DNA of 64,000 bases from Primulina eburnea. Taxonomy: Eukaryota > Streptophyta > Magnoliopsida > Lamiales > Gesneriaceae. Position 1 is the stretch's first letter, and each line of letters begins with the position of its first letter. The notes under the pieces were generated by a model. The model saw only the letters and a list, made by a program, of their open reading frames with translations, was not told the origin of the DNA and did not search any database. The DNA lies in NCBI RefSeq assembly GCF_022965805.1, contig NW_027330991.1, positions 20,306 to 84,305 of the forward strand, given 5' to 3'. Made by a program: the position numbers and the translations under genes. Positions 48,991 to 60,733 of this stretch are shown here, one piece after another.

Positions 48991-50575
48991 TGTAATAGCC
49001 GAGTCCGGTGTACGGTACGATTTAAGTTTTGTTTGTTATTTGGGATATTTGATTAGATGATTATAGTTGTGTTTTGGGCTTTAGTATTATTGGTTATTAT
49101 TTATTTGAGGTATTAGTTGTTGTTGGTTGTTCGTTTCAGCGTTTCGGTTCGATTTTAGTTGCTTTGGAATAGTGTTTTGCCGTGAGTAGAGTGCACCCGC
49201 GCTCTTAGAGGAGTGCCCCCGCGGTGCACTGTGCTATTTTTGGAGTTTGAGTGCCGTGAGCACACCGCACCCGCGGCGTTGTAGAGACCGCCCCTGCGGT
49301 AGAGACCGCACCCGCGCTGCTTGCGTCGCCGCACCCGCGCTGTTCGTGTTCCAGAATTTTTGAGATTGCCGTAACCATAGCGCACCCGCGGTCCTTGTGT
49401 TGGCGCACCCGCGGTGAAGGTATGGTCGAGTTTTTAAGCTACTTTTTGGAGTGGTTGGCCATGCTTTTCCTTTCTTCTCTCCTTCATTCTCGACATTTCT
49501 CTCCATTTTTAGGGTTTTTCATCATTTCTTTCCTTTCCTATCTTCGATTCAAGCGTTTGTTTGGAATTTTGACTTGAGTTCGACGTTCTCCTTGGTGCTA
49601 GGAAGCTTGGGTAAGTTTTTGGTGCGATTCTGTTAAGGTTGTAAATTAAGAGTTGTTTAGATTGGTTGTTTAAGTGGATTTATGGATTATTTAGCTTGTA
49701 ATCTTGGATATTTAGTTGATATTGGTGTTATTTGTGGATTATTTGTTGTAGGTGGTGATCAAGAGCTAAGTTGAGGTGTTTGTTGTGGTTTGTAAGTGGA
49801 AATTCATTCCTTTTGCTCACATGATTTTATATGTATGTGTTTCAAAGAGTTTATTGTGTTATTCCCTTTCATTTGATCCATAGTATGTATTGTTATATGT
49901 ATTGGAGGCATTGATGTCTCATTATTGATTAAAGGGAATACAAAGAGATATATAGAGTTCAAAGTGATTGTTAAAACCAGAGAAGAATTTAAATGTTTTC
50001 GGATTGATAAATACATAGTCAGAGATTGCATGCAATATTAGATGATCATCGCCCAGAGGCTTATATCCCTCAGAGTTATCGGTATTTATATCGATTTGGG
50101 ATACGAGCAACCCCAGAGCAGAGATACTATTGATATCAATCCCCAGAGCAAAAGAGAAATACCATCATATTTATATGCTATTGCTATGTTATTGATATTC
50201 AGAGTTTACAGTTCAGAGTTGATGGTATTTATGATTTCAAAGAGATGTTTTACAGAGATTATTGTTTATTGTTATATAAGAGTTCCACTTGCTGAGATTT
50301 ATTCTCATTTCAGTTATTTTCATGTGATGCAGATCAGAGTGGTGCCTCGGGACGTTGACTGTAGATCGGGGGTCATATGCATACACCGTTGGAAGGAGGA
50401 TTTTGGCATGATCATAGGAATGATATTTTGGTTTTTGTTATGTCATTTAAATGATCATGTATTTATTTTGTAAAGATATTTGATGAAATGTATTTTGAAA
50501 CTCCTTCCGTATATTTTGAAAAGAAAAATTTTATTTCTGCTGCGTATTTATTTTAAAAGAGGTCAGGGTGTCACA
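48991..50575 (+). mobile_element. Element C 5' LTR (1585 bp)
   Basis: Contains the CpG-rich GCACCCGCG cluster at about 49192-49423, roughly 200 bp from the LTR start. The remaining 1.1 kb is AT-rich and holds small ORFs (for example 50042-50473) that recur unchanged in the 3' LTR and have no known domain. I found no convincing TATA box. Confidence 0.95.
49192..49423. repeat. GCACCCGCG repeat cluster in the C LTR (left copy)
   Basis: Eight copies of GCACCCGCGGT or close variants (CGCTC, CCCCTGCGG) lie within about 230 bp, several preceded by GAGTGC or ACCG so that neighbouring copies can pair. Translating the cluster gives Arg/Gly/Ala-rich ORFs on the minus strand; these are by-products of the repeat. 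Confidence 0.85.
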
Positions 50576-50581
50576 TTTTAG

Positions 50582-50593
50582 TGGTATCAGAGC
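50582..50593 (+). other. Primer-binding site (initiator tRNA-Met type), element C
   Basis: TGGTATCAGAGC lies 6 bases after the LTR end. About 120 bp of leader separate it from the gag start at 50713. Confidence 0.93.
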
Positions 50594-50712
50594 GGTGTTC
50601 TTCGGACCAATGCATATGACTTCGTCTACTTTCAACTGTCCGGGTATGTTTTCTTTGCATCTATCTATTGTTATGTATTGATTGGTGTCTTGTGAGCATT
50701 GTAGAGTAGAGG

Positions 50713-53700
50713 ATGCCTCCTAAGCGTAAGGCGTCAGAGGGAGAGGATAGTTCGTCCTCGAGAGTTGTCGACGAGTTCGGCAAGTTACTGAAGGAGCAGG
50801 CTAAGGTTCACAGTGAGCAGATCCAGCAGTTGCTTAGACTGCAAGGAGCAGGCCAGGGCAGAGACCAAGGTAGGGGGCAGGTTGCTCCAGTAGCAGTTGG
50901 TTCTGATGCTATCTTTTCTGCGTTTAAGAGGATGGATCCACCCGAGTTTCCAGGCAGCTCCGATCCTTTAGCTGCAGTAGAGTGGGTCAAGGCTTTGGAG
51001 GCGATTTTTGATCATCTCCACTATGAGGACAGAGATCGTATCAGTTGTGCTGTTTTTATGCTGGTTAAAGCTGCACGTTTGTGGTGGAATGCGACCAAGG
51101 TTGGCATTGATGTTTCTACTTTGAAGTGGTCTGAGTTTACTGAGCTTTTCTACGACAAGTACTTTCCTGATGCACTGCGAGCGAGGAAGGTCACAGAGTT
51201 CTTGGAGCTTCGTCAGGGGAGCTTGAACGTGGATGAGTATATTCTCAAGTTCGAGGAGGGTTGCCTATTTGCTCCGTACATTGCTACCAGTGATAAAGAT
51301 AAAGGCGCTCACTTCATTCGAGGCCTTAGAGCGGAGATCAGGCGTGACATCAATATGTCCAAGGCTGTTACTTTCAAGGAGATTGTGTCCAAGGCGTTGC
51401 TAGCAGAGCAGGACGAGAAGGATATCGCCAGGGAGAGGCAGGCGAGGCACCAGGCTAGTATGCAGAGAGGCCAGAGTTCAGGTCAGCGTGGCAGAGATCG
51501 ATTCAAGGGGAAGGGCAAGGTGGATCAGAGTCCTAGGCCACCGTCAGCGCCAGTTGCTCCGTCTGATTCTGAGAGATCTTTGTGTCCCAAGTGTAGCAGA
51601 CCCCATCGTGGAGAGTGTAGATTTGGCTCTCGTTCTTGCTATCGTTGTGGCATGCCAGGCCATATTTCCAGAGATTGTCCTAGGGGAGCTAGCCAGGAGA
51701 AGGTGCAGGGTCGTATCTTTTCGATGACTAAGGAAGGTATTAATCGTAATTCTTCTGTAATCTCTAGTTCCATTTTAATTTCAGGCAGAGTAGCTACTAC
51801 TTTGATTGATACTGGTGCTACTCATTCTTTTATGTCTGAATTGTTTTTGAGATCTTTGGGTATAGTTCCTTCTGTTATTCCCCTTCAGCTTAGTGTTGTT
51901 TTGCCTTCGGGAGATGTTTTGTGCCCGACTTCCATAGTGTATGCGTGCCCCGTTCGTTTTGTTGATCGAGAGGTCTTTGCTGATTTGATTGTGATCCCGA
52001 TGGTTGCCTTTGATGTTATTCTTGGCATGGATTGACTGTCGACCTATCGTGCTGTTATTGATTGCGTTGCTAAGACGGTGACTTTTGCAGATGATGACCA
52101 GGGAGGAGTTCTCGCCAGCTCAGGTACTTCGCTGGTCCTTCCTTTTATTTCGTGTCTTGATGCTGAGAGGCTTTTGTGTAGAGGTTGTGATGTTTTTCTA
52201 GCATCTGTTGTGGATATGGATAGACTGATTAAGTTGAATATTGATGATATTGATGTGGTGAGGGAGTTTGCGGATGTGTTTGAGGATGATGTTCCGGGTT
52301 TGCCGCCGGATAGAGATGTAGAGTTTGTCATTGATCTTGCTCCAGGTACGGTTCCTATTTCTAAGGCTCCGTATAGGATGGCTCCTACCGAGATGAAAAA
52401 GTTGAAGACGCAGTTGCAGGATCTTCTAGATAAGGGTTTCATTCGTCCGAGTTCTTCGCCTTGGGGAGCTCCGGTTCTATTTGTTAAGAAGAAGGATGGT
52501 TCTTTGCGTCTGTGTATCGACTACAGGGAGCTTAACAAAGTGACGATCAAGAACAAGTATCCGTTGCCTCGGATAGATGATTTGTTTGACCAACTTCAGG
52601 GTGCCACTGTTTTCTCGAAGATTGATCTTCGGTCTGGCTACTATCAATTGAAGGTTAGGGAGTCCGATATCCCTAAGACGGCTTTCAGGACCAGGTATGG
52701 TCACTTTGAGTTTCTCGTGATGTCTTTTGGTTTGACCAATGCCCCTTCTGTTTTCATGGACCTGATGAACCGTGTGTTCAAGCCGTATTTGGATAGCTTC
52801 GTCATTGTCTTTATCGACGATATCTTGATCTATTCCAAGACCAGAGAGCTTCATTCAGAGCATCTCAGAGTTGTGCTCCAGTTGCTGAGAGAGCGGAGGT
52901 TGTTTGCCAAGTTGAAGAAGTGTGAGTTTTGGCTGGATCAGATTTCTTTCCTAGGCCATGTCGTTTCGAGGGATGGCATTGCTGTTGATCCGATGAAGAT
53001 AGAGGCGATTCAGAAGTGGCCTATTCCTACGACTGTTTCAGAGGTGCGCAGTTTCCTTGGTTTGGCGGGTTTTTATCGTCGTTTCATTTTGGATTTTTCC
53101 AAGATTGCCCTGCCATTGTCCAATCTGACAAGGAAGACTGTGAAGTTCGAGTGGTCTTTAGATTGCCAGAGTGCATTTCAGGAGTTGAAGGATAGATTGA
53201 CGACGGCTCCTGTTCTTTCTTTGCCTTGTGGTTCAGAGGATTTTGTGGTCTTTACTGATGCGTCGAAGAAGGGTCTCGGTGCAGTGTTGATGCAGAGAGG
53301 TAAGGTCATTGCCTATGCTTCTCGCTAGTTGAAGGATTATGAGAAGAATTATCCGACGCATGATTTAGAGTTGGCAGCTGTGGTTTTCGCCCTGAAGATT
53401 TGGAGACACTACTTGTATGGCGAAAAGTGTGAGATTTTCACAGACCACAAGAGTTTGAAGTATCTGTTTTCGCAGAAAGAGCTCAATATGCGGCAGAGGA
53501 GGTGGTTAGAGCTGGTCAAAGATTACGATGTAACTATCAGTTATCACCCAGGGAAGGCGAATGTTGTGGCTGATGCTTTGAGTCGTAAGTCGAGTGCTTC
53601 ATTGAGTTCTTTGGTTCAGAGACCGTTGCTGATGGATTTGCAGAGAGAGGAGATTGATCTGGTGATTCCAGGCACCATTGCTCGTCTTTCAGCGTTGGTT

Positions 53701-55143
53701 CTTCGATCTTCTTTGACGGACAGGATCCGTAGAGAGCAGTCGACTGATGTTCAGCTGACAGAGTTGAGAGATAGAGCAGAGATTAGAGGTAATTCAGAGT
53801 TCGCCTTGAATGGTGATGGTTTGGTGACTTTCAGAGGTCGTATTTGTGTTCCTTCTGGTGACGATATTCGTAGAGATATTCTGACAGAGGCTCATACCGC
53901 ACCTTATTCGATTCATCCAGGCAGTACGAAGATGTATCAGGATCTTCGTCGACTCTACTGGTGGCCAGGTATGAAGAAGGATGTTGCCGTGTTCATTTCT
54001 CAGTGTCTTACTTGTCAGCAGGTGAAGATTGAGCACCAGAGACCTGCTGGGACATTGTTGTCGTTGCCGATTCCTCAGTGGAAGTGGGAGCATATTACGA
54101 TGGATTTCGTGACTGGTCTTCCCAGAGTGCAGAGAGGTTTCAATTCTATTTGGGTTATCGTTGATAGATTGACTAAGTCAGCGCATTTTCTTCCAGTCAA
54201 GACGACGTATTCGATGAATCAGTATGCCAAGGACTACATTGCAGAGATTGTCAGACTTCATGGTGTCCCTGTGTCGATCGTGTCTGATCGTGACCCTAGA
54301 TTTACTTCAGAGTTTTGGAAGAGTTTGCACAGAGCTATGGGTTTGCGGTTAACATTCAGTACAGCCTATCATCCTCAGAGTGATGGTCAGTCAGAGAGAG
54401 TCATTCAGATTCTTGAGGATATGCTCAGAGCTTGTACTATAGACTTTCCAGGTAGCTGGGATTCTTTGTTGCCTTTGGTTGAGTTCACTTATAACAATAG
54501 CTACCAGGCGACGATTGGCATGGCACCGTATGAGGCACTTTATGGCAGGAAGTGCAGATCTCCCTTGTATTGGGACGAGGTTGGTGAGAGGAAGATGTTG
54601 GGACCAGAGTTGGTCCAGCAGACTGCTGATGTTGTTGCTGTTATCAGAGAAAGGATGAAGACTGCCCAGTCCAGACAGAAGAGCTATGCAGATGTTCGTC
54701 GTAGACCTTTGCAGTTCGAGGTTGGCGACCATGTATTTCTGAAGATAGCACCTCTCAAGGGTGTGATGAGATTTGGTAAGAAGGGCAAGTTGAGTCCTAG
54801 ATTTATTGGTCCATTCGAGATTTTGGACAGAGTTGGTGACAGAGCCTACAGATTAGCCCTACCTCCAGATCTTGACAGAGTTCATAATGTGTTTCACGTA
54901 TCGATGCTCAGGAAGTATGTTGCAGATCCTTCCCATGTTCTTCGCCACGAGCCATTGGACTTGACGCCGAATTTGACGTATCAAGAGATTCCGATTCAGA
55001 TTTTGGATCGCACAGTTAGAGTTCTGAGGAACAAAGAGATCGGCATTGTCAAAGTTCTTTGGAGGAACCATTTGATAGAGGAGGCTACGTGGGAACCAGA
55101 GGATGAGATGAGAGAGAAGTATCCTGAGTTGTTCGTGCCGTGA
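50713..55143 (+). pseudogene. gag-pol: Gag-Pol polyprotein of element C with two nonsense codons
   Basis: One frame of 1476 codons, read from the ATG in AGAGGATGCCTCC. Gag at about 75-235 (ARLWWNATK, ELRQGSLNVDEY, HFIRGLRAEI). Zinc knuckles use C291, C294, H298, C302 and C309, C312, H317, C322. The protease has DTGAT at 366-370. A TGA at 52033-52035 (codon 441) follows VILGMD at the C-terminal end of the protease, where related proteins have Trp. Reverse transcriptase has FIDDILIYS, with its Asp pair at codons 702-703. A TAG at 53326-53328 (codon 872) follows YASR in RNase H, where element B has Gln. Integrase (HHCC, ITMDF, SDRDPRF, DGQSE) and the chromodomain-like end ([14 protein letters not shown]) are otherwise intact. 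Both stops are single transitions. As read, only Gag and most of protease would be made. Confidence 0.93.
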
Positions 55144-55170
55144 CGTCAATTTCGCGGACGAAATTCCCTT

Positions 55171-55183
55171 AAGGGGGGGAGAT
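55171..55183 (+). other. Polypurine tract of element C
   Basis: AAGGGGGGGAGAT abuts the 3' LTR at 55184, 28 bases after the polyprotein stop. Confidence 0.9.
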
Positions 55184-56767
55184 TGTAATAGCCGAGTCCG
55201 GTGTACGGTACGATTTAAGTTTTGTTTGTTATTTGGGATATTTGATTAGATGATTATAGTTGTGTTTTGGGCTTTAGTATTATTGGTTATTATTTATTTG
55301 AGGTATTAGTTGTTGTTGGTTGTTCGTTTCAGCGTTTCGGTTCGATTTTAGTTGCTTTGGAATAGTGTTTTGCCGTGAGTAGAGTGCACCCGCGCTCTTA
55401 GAGGAGTGCCCCCGCGGTGCACTGTGCTATTTTTGGAGTTTGAGTGCCGTGAGCACACCGCACCCGCGGCGTTGTAGAGACCGCCCCTGCGGTAGAGACC
55501 GCACCCGCGCTGCTTGCGTCGCCGCACCCGCGCTGTTCGTGTTCCAGAATTTTTGAGATTGCCGTAACCATAGCGCACCCGCGGTCCTTGTGTTGGCGCA
55601 CCCGCGGTGAAGGTATGGTCGAGTTTTTAAGCTACTTTTTGGAGTGGTTGGCCATGCTTTTCCTTTCTTCTCTCCTTCATTCTCGACATTTCTCTCCATT
55701 TTTAGGGTTTTTCATCATTTCTTTCCTTTCCTATCTTCGATTCAAGCGTTTGTTTGGAATTTCGACTTGAGTTCGACGTTCTCCTTGGTGCTAGGAAGCT
55801 TGGGTAAGTTTTTGGTGCGATTCTGTTAAGGTTGTAAATTAAGAGTTGTTTAGATTGGTTGTTTAAGTGGATTTATGGATTATTTAGCTTGTAATCTTGG
55901 ATATTTAGTTGATATTGGTGTTATTTGTGGATTATTTGTTGTAGGTGGTGATCAAGAGCTAAGTTGAGGTGTTTGTTGTGGTTTGTAAGTGGAAATTCAT
56001 TCCTTTTGCTCACATGATTTTATATGTATGTGTTTCAAAGAGTTTATTGTGTTATTCCCTTTCATTTGATCCATAGTATGTATTGTTATATGTATTGGAG
56101 GCATTGATGTCTCATTATTGATTAAAGGGAATACAAAGAGATATATAGAGTTCAAAGTGATTGTTAAAACCAGAGAAGAATTTAAATGTTTTCGGATTGA
56201 TAAATACATAGTCAGAGATTGCATGCAATATTAGATGATCATCGCCCAGAGGCTTATATCCCTCAGAGTTATCGGTATTTATATCGATTTGGGATACGAG
56301 CAACCCCAGAGCAGAGATACTATTGATATCAATCCCCAGAGCAAAAGAGAAATACCATCATATTTATATGCTATTGCTATGTTATTGATATTCAGAGTTT
56401 ACAGTTCAGAGTTGATGGTATTTATGATTTCAAAGAGATGTTTTACAGAGATTATTGTTTATTGTTATATAAGAGTTCCACTTGCTGAGATTTATTCTCA
56501 TTTCAGTTATTTTCATGTGATGCAGATCAGAGTGGTGCCTCGGGACGTTGACTGTAGATCGGGGGTCATATGCATACACCGTTGGAAGGAGGATTTTGGC
56601 ATGATCATAGGAATGATATTTTGGTTTTTGTTATGTCATTTAAATGATCATGTATTTATTTTGTAAAGATATTTGATGAAATGTATTTTGAAACTCCTTC
56701 CGTATATTTTGAAAAGAAAATTTTATTTCTGCTGCGTATTTATTTTAAAAGAGGTCAGGGTGTCACA
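55184..56767 (+). mobile_element. Element C 3' LTR (1584 bp)
   Basis: Near-identical copy of 48991-50575, including the GCACCCGCG cluster at about 55385-55616. It ends GTGTCACA at 56767, followed by target copy GAAAG. Confidence 0.95.
55385..55616. repeat. GCACCCGCG repeat cluster in the C LTR (right copy)
   Basis: Same eight-unit cluster as in the left LTR, apparently without changes. Unlike the D cluster, it has not gained or lost a unit between the two LTRs. Confidence 0.85.
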
Positions 56768-56772
56768 GAAAG

Positions 56773-57564
56773 TCTGCGAGATCATCCAGGCTTCTAGATG
56801 TTCGGCGATATCTCAGCTTAGGGGAAGATCACCGCCCCTATTGTAGATGCGGATACAGATCAGGCCGAAGTCTAGGAATAAGACGTACAGCACCTCGATT
56901 GGTAGGGTAGGTGACAGCCAGTGACGTCTTATTCACCCCGGGATCCCTAGAGTTTTAGTCGAGTCAAGTCTAGACATGATTTGATTAGGACTGCATGATT
57001 ATATGGATGTGGTTCCTAGATCATTGGACCCATCGTTATTGCTTCCAGTTGTGCTAGCATGTTTTTATGATTTAGATTGTTTATATGCATGTTTATCTGA
57101 TTTGAGTTGCATGCTTAATTTCATAGATTATGGAATATATTGTGTTTATACATGATCGCATGGTTTATGAATTAGTTTGGTTATATACATGCTTACCATG
57201 TTTTATACTGGGATTTATTCTCACCGGAGTTATCCGGCTGTTGTCTTGTTTTGTATGTGTGCATGACAACAGGTGGGGCTGGATCGGGGTCAAGAAGATG
57301 AGGAGAAAAGACGAGTTTAGCGTGGTGATTCCGGACTTGCAGTAGACTTGAGTTTACTACTTGAACTTTAGTAGTTGAACTTTAGATTAGATTATTGCAC
57401 TTTTAATACTGAAATGTATTTTTATACAGACATGTATAGTATTTAGATTCCATTACCTTCCGCAGTTACATTATTAAAAGAAAAATTTTTAGACCCTGTT
57501 TATCAGAATTGATAATTAAATCCCAAAGATGATTAAGAAGATGATTAGCGTCCGGGTCCCCACA
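56773..57564 (+). mobile_element. Remnant LTR of B-related family B2, right part
   Basis: Continues the B2 LTR after element C. The segment ACTGGGATTTATTCTCACCG and the end GCGTCCGGGTCCCCACA are shared with the B LTR, while much of the rest has diverged, so B2 is a sister family. Directly after its end comes GAGATGG, where the host B LTR resumes; GAGAT (57565-57569) is the likely right target copy. Confidence 0.82.
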
Positions 57565-58118
57565 GAGATGGACTTGAGTCGGCTTGGACTTGGGTTTCCC
57601 TAAATCACATACTTTATTTATTGCATTGATATTTGCATTTATTTGATTAATATACTTGTGCTCTTGATATTTAGATGACAGGTATTAGTCGAACTGTCTT
57701 GTGACACACCGTGCCGGATAGTGGTGGTATCGCCACGGCACATTGCACGATGTCACAAGATAGGATGCTAGCGATAGGGCTACAGTCCATGACGGATAGG
57801 TCAGGATACTGGATGTATGGTTATATCGAGTAATGGAATCCATTACGGAATTCGATATAGGAACACCATATTTGGTTATATCGAGTAAAGGGGTTGGAAT
57901 TCTTCTATTACGGAATTCGATATAGGAATACCGGGGCACTGGTTATATCGAGTAATAGAGATTATGGTTCCCTCCTTTACGGAATTCGATATAGGAATAC
58001 CACATCTGGAAACCGGGATCCCTAGACTAGGATTGAGTCTAGTCTTAAATGATGTAGCTACGAGTATTGTTTATGTTTCGGATTAAGATACATATTCATG
58101 TTACCTGATTACATGCTT
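57565..58118 (+). mobile_element. Third copy of the element B LTR, right part
   Basis: Resumes the B LTR at GAGATGGACTTGAG, including the three TATATCGA hairpins (about 57825-58006), and stops at ATGCTT where element D begins. The last roughly 380 bp of this LTR should lie beyond element D, outside the window. Confidence 0.93.
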
Positions 58119-58189
58119 TGTAGTAACCCGATTCCTAATTTGAGTTAATTATCGGATTAATTATATTTTCGGTGGGATCGGAAGGACCG

Positions 58190-58476
58190 AACAAGTTCGG
58201 ATCGTACGATGAGTTCGGATCGTCCGATGAGTTCGGATCGTCCGATGAGTTCGGATCGTCCGAGCCAGGTGTCGGACCGTTCGAGACAGGTGGCTGGACA
58301 CGTGGAAGGGTTCTGGACACGTGGTAAGGTTCGGATCATCCGATTGGGGTTCGGATCGTCCGAGACAGGTGGCTGTACTCGTGGAAGGCATGCAAGGATC
58401 GGATCGTCCGATCAGAGTTCGGACCGTCCGAAGTGTGCCGGATCGGAGCTTCCGACATGGTTCGGATCGTCCGAAC
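58190..58476. repeat. TCGGATCGTCCGA dyad cluster in D LTR 1 (11 sites)
   Basis: Eleven near-palindromic sites of the form TCGGAnCGTCCGA. The first four are spaced exactly 18 bp (TTCGGATCGTCCGATGAG units); the rest are spaced more widely up to the TATA box. Each site is an 11-13-base dyad with two or three CpG. Repetitive Arg/Thr/His-rich ORFs on the minus strand here are by-products. Confidence 0.88.
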
Positions 58477-58482
58477 ATTGGC

Positions 58483-58490
58483 TATAAATA
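58483..58490 (+). promoter_or_regulatory. TATA box of element D LTR 1
   Basis: TATAAATA lies about 10 bases after the last dyad site and is followed by a GC-rich stretch (GAGGCGCGAGG), the expected layout for a retrotransposon LTR promoter. Transcription would start about 25-35 bases downstream. Confidence 0.75.
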
Positions 58491-59609
58491 GAGGCGCGAG
58501 GCTTCATTTGTGACTCGCCAATTCAGAGAGTTCCATAGCATTTCAGTCGTTTCTGTGAGATTCTAGTCTTTTTCCGAGGTTCGGGCACTAGCGGGGAGCT
58601 GCTGGTCTTGTAGCGGAGCTGTGCTCTAGTTGGGAGGTAGCGGCATCAGTGGGCTAGCGACGGACGAAGGTTTGGAATTGTATCAGTATTATCTCAGGAT
58701 TATCTAGTTAAGTCTGGTAGATAAGTTTTAGTGATGGTTTTCACTTGATGAATAGGCTTGGACTAGACCTGTTGTCTGGTTATTCCAGTGGATTAGGATT
58801 GCTGTGATAGAGGTACGAAAGTACTATCCGAGATATCCTGGTTGAGTATACATTCTTATATGTGTTGCATGATTATGTGGTGCATTGATATATGTCATAT
58901 GATGCATGCTATTATGTCACGTTTATTACTGCACGTTGCATTTCATGTTGAGCCGTATCTCCTTCGAGATAGCCTTTACTGTTGAGCTGTATCTCTTTCG
59001 AGATAAGCTATATCTTGTGGGGCCGCTCAGCCCTGTCTTGTCTTGTGGACGCATGGACACCGAGAGTACACAGTGGCCGACGGGTCGGGAGGGCTTCGGT
59101 GGTCCGGGACATTTTAGGTCCACGTCTGTTCTTGCAGTGGATGCAGTGACCCAGAGGTTGGACCGCGCGGCACTATCCACTTGGCGCCTCTAGACTGAGC
59201 ATTTTGAGATCCTTTGTTACTCCTGTTCCTTGACTACCCTGGTATCATATCATAGCATGTGCATTTCATATAGGTTTGTATACTCATGCTTTTGTACTGG
59301 GCGTTCTTATCGCTCACGTCCTCGGTTTTGTTTATCTTGGACACCCCATTCCCACGGGGCAGGCCTCAGGTTGGACAGCTCGGGAAGAGCAGGAGGAGGA
59401 CAGTGAGTATCTGGTTGGTTTAGTTTTCAGTACTATTCTATTTCGATATGGTTGTACCGAATATATTTTGAGTTGTTCTGATTTCGATTGGGTTGTATAG
59501 CTATCATTTGTTGGTATTTTCCGCTGTTATCTCTGATTGTTTTTAATTAAGTTAATTGCATGCTTAGTTCTCAACTAGTAGGTGATTCTGGAACGGGTCA
59601 CTACATTTA

Positions 59610-59621
59610 TGGTATCAGAGC
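59610..59621 (+). other. Primer-binding site (initiator tRNA-Met type), element D unit 1
   Basis: TGGTATCAGAGC lies 4 bases after the LTR end, 83 bases before the gag ATG. Confidence 0.93.
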
Positions 59622-59704
59622 ATGCTTACGATTTTGGGATATAGATTCTGTTTTGGGATTTTTCGTGGACCATTTTACCATTTTCCCTATTCTATCTTGT
59701 AGCG

Positions 59705-60733
59705 ATGGCTGATCACTTTGGTGATGAGAGTAGTCAGGGGAGTGTAGGTCGTTGGGGTAATCAGGACGATCGTAGGCGTCACCGTGAACATCGTCATCGT
59801 CGGGATGGTCCTAGGCGTTTTGAGTTGCATCGTTTCATTCAGATGGGGCCTAAGCCTCTAGTCGGTGGTGAGACTCCCGATGATGCTGAGGATTGGTTAG
59901 AGCGCATGGAGAGTTGTTTCCGTGCATTCCAGTGCACCGAGGAGCAGCAGATAGAGACCCTTAGTTTTCTTCTCGAGGGCCGTGTGCGCAAGTGGTGGCG
60001 ATCGACTTCTGCGCCGATAGTCCAGTCCCAGGGTAGGGTGACTTGGGCCGATTTCCGTGCAGCTTTCATGCAGCTGTATTTTCCTCCAGCCCTTCGCCAG
60101 GCGAAGACGATTGAGCTCCTGAACCTTAAGCAGGGGAGTATGTCTGTTGATAAGTATCAGCAGAAATTCTTCGAGTTGTTACCCTTCGCTCCTCATATCA
60201 GTGGCAGTTCTGAGGCCAAGTATGATCATTTCCTTCAGGGCCTTAACCAGGAGATCTTTGACCGAGTCACTGTCTGTGATAATCCTACTTCTTATGATGG
60301 GTTAGTGAACCGGTGTCGCCAGGCAGAGATCAGTCTCCAGCGTGGTAGGGCTATTTTGTCTTCTAGACCTCCGAGTACTTTGAGCCCTAGGTCTCAGTCG
60401 TTCAAGAAATCTGGTTCTTCTTCTTCTGGATCTGGATCACGGTCTAGCGGTGTTTTCCGCTTTGGTGATAAGAAGGATGCTTGTGTGCATTGTGGAAAGA
60501 ACCATCCCTCGGAGCAATGCCGATCAGTCGCGGGAGCTTGTTTTCAGTGCGGAGAGATGGGGCATATTAAGAAGTATTGTCCTCAGTTGCGAGGTGGAGC
60601 AGGATCTGGTTCCGGATCACAGACGACTGTTCAGCAGAGGAAGCAGGGTCAGGCAGTGGGTAGTTCGAATCTTCGACCTCGTGCCCAAGGTCAGGTATTT
60701 GCGCTGAACCAGGATCAGGCTGCAGATAGATGA
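59705..60733 (+). CDS. gag: Gag of element D, unit 1
   Basis: 342 residues, the capsid-nucleocapsid protein of the element. Basic N-terminus (about 20-40, Arg/His-rich), retrotransposon Gag domain at about 45-215 (VRKWWRSTSAP, LLNLKQGSMSVDKYQ, FLQGLNQEIF), Ser/Gly-rich linker, and two zinc knuckles: C260, C263, H267, C272 and C279, C282, H287, C292. It ends AADR with a TGA that overlaps the ATG of the next ORF (ATGA at 60730-60733). The start in GTAGCGATGGCTGATC is the first ATG after the primer site and gives the usual length. It is intact in both tandem units, the only apparently whole gene of the element, so it may still act in cis or in trans. Confidence 0.92.
   Translation: MADHFGDESSQGSVGRWGNQDDRRRHREHRHRRDGPRRFELHRFIQMGPKPLVGGETPDDAEDWLERMESCFRAFQCTEEQQIETLSFLLEGRVRKWWRSTSAPIVQSQGRVTWADFRAAFMQLYFPPALRQAKTIELLNLKQGSMSVDKYQQKFFELLPFAPHISGSSEAKYDHFLQGLNQEIFDRVTVCDNPTSYDGLVNRCRQAEISLQRGRAILSSRPPSTLSPRSQSFKKSGSSSSGSGSRSSGVFRFGDKKDACVHCGKNHPSEQCRSVAGACFQCGEMGHIKKYCPQLRGGAGSGSGSQTTVQQRKQGQAVGSSNLRPRAQGQVFALNQDQAADR

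Larger units (their letters stand above)
48991..56767 (+). mobile_element. Element C: full-length Ty3/gypsy chromovirus-type retrotransposon
   Basis: 7777 bp with perfect GAAAG target copies at 48986-48990 and 56768-56772. LTRs of 1585 bp (48991-50575) and 1584 bp (55184-56767) run TGTAATAGCC to GTGTCACA. I saw only about two differences between them: T/C near 49570/55763 and one A in an A-run. Internal order is complete from primer site to polypurine tract, but the single long coding frame has two stop codons. It is inserted into the B2 remnant and so is younger than it. Confidence 0.96.
58119..59605 (+). mobile_element. Element D LTR 1 (1487 bp)
   Basis: Runs TGTAGTAACC to GGTCACTACA. It holds the TCGGATCGTCCGA dyad cluster, then a TATA box, then roughly 1.1 kb of transcribed LTR. 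Near 58950-59010 two TATCTCxTTCGAGATA hairpins lie about 35 bp apart. It is 19 bp longer than LTR 2: one extra 18-bp dyad unit and one T. Confidence 0.95.

Noticed and set aside
49155..49506. Arg/Gly/Ala-rich ORFs in the C LTR, and Arg/Thr/His-rich ORFs at 58135-58478 and 61067-61366
   Set aside because: They are translations of the CpG repeat clusters, open in more than one frame, with no domain.
50042..50473. 143-residue ORF in the C LTR (also 56235-56666)
   Set aside because: Identical in both LTRs simply because LTRs are copies; no recognisable domain, so I do not call a gene.
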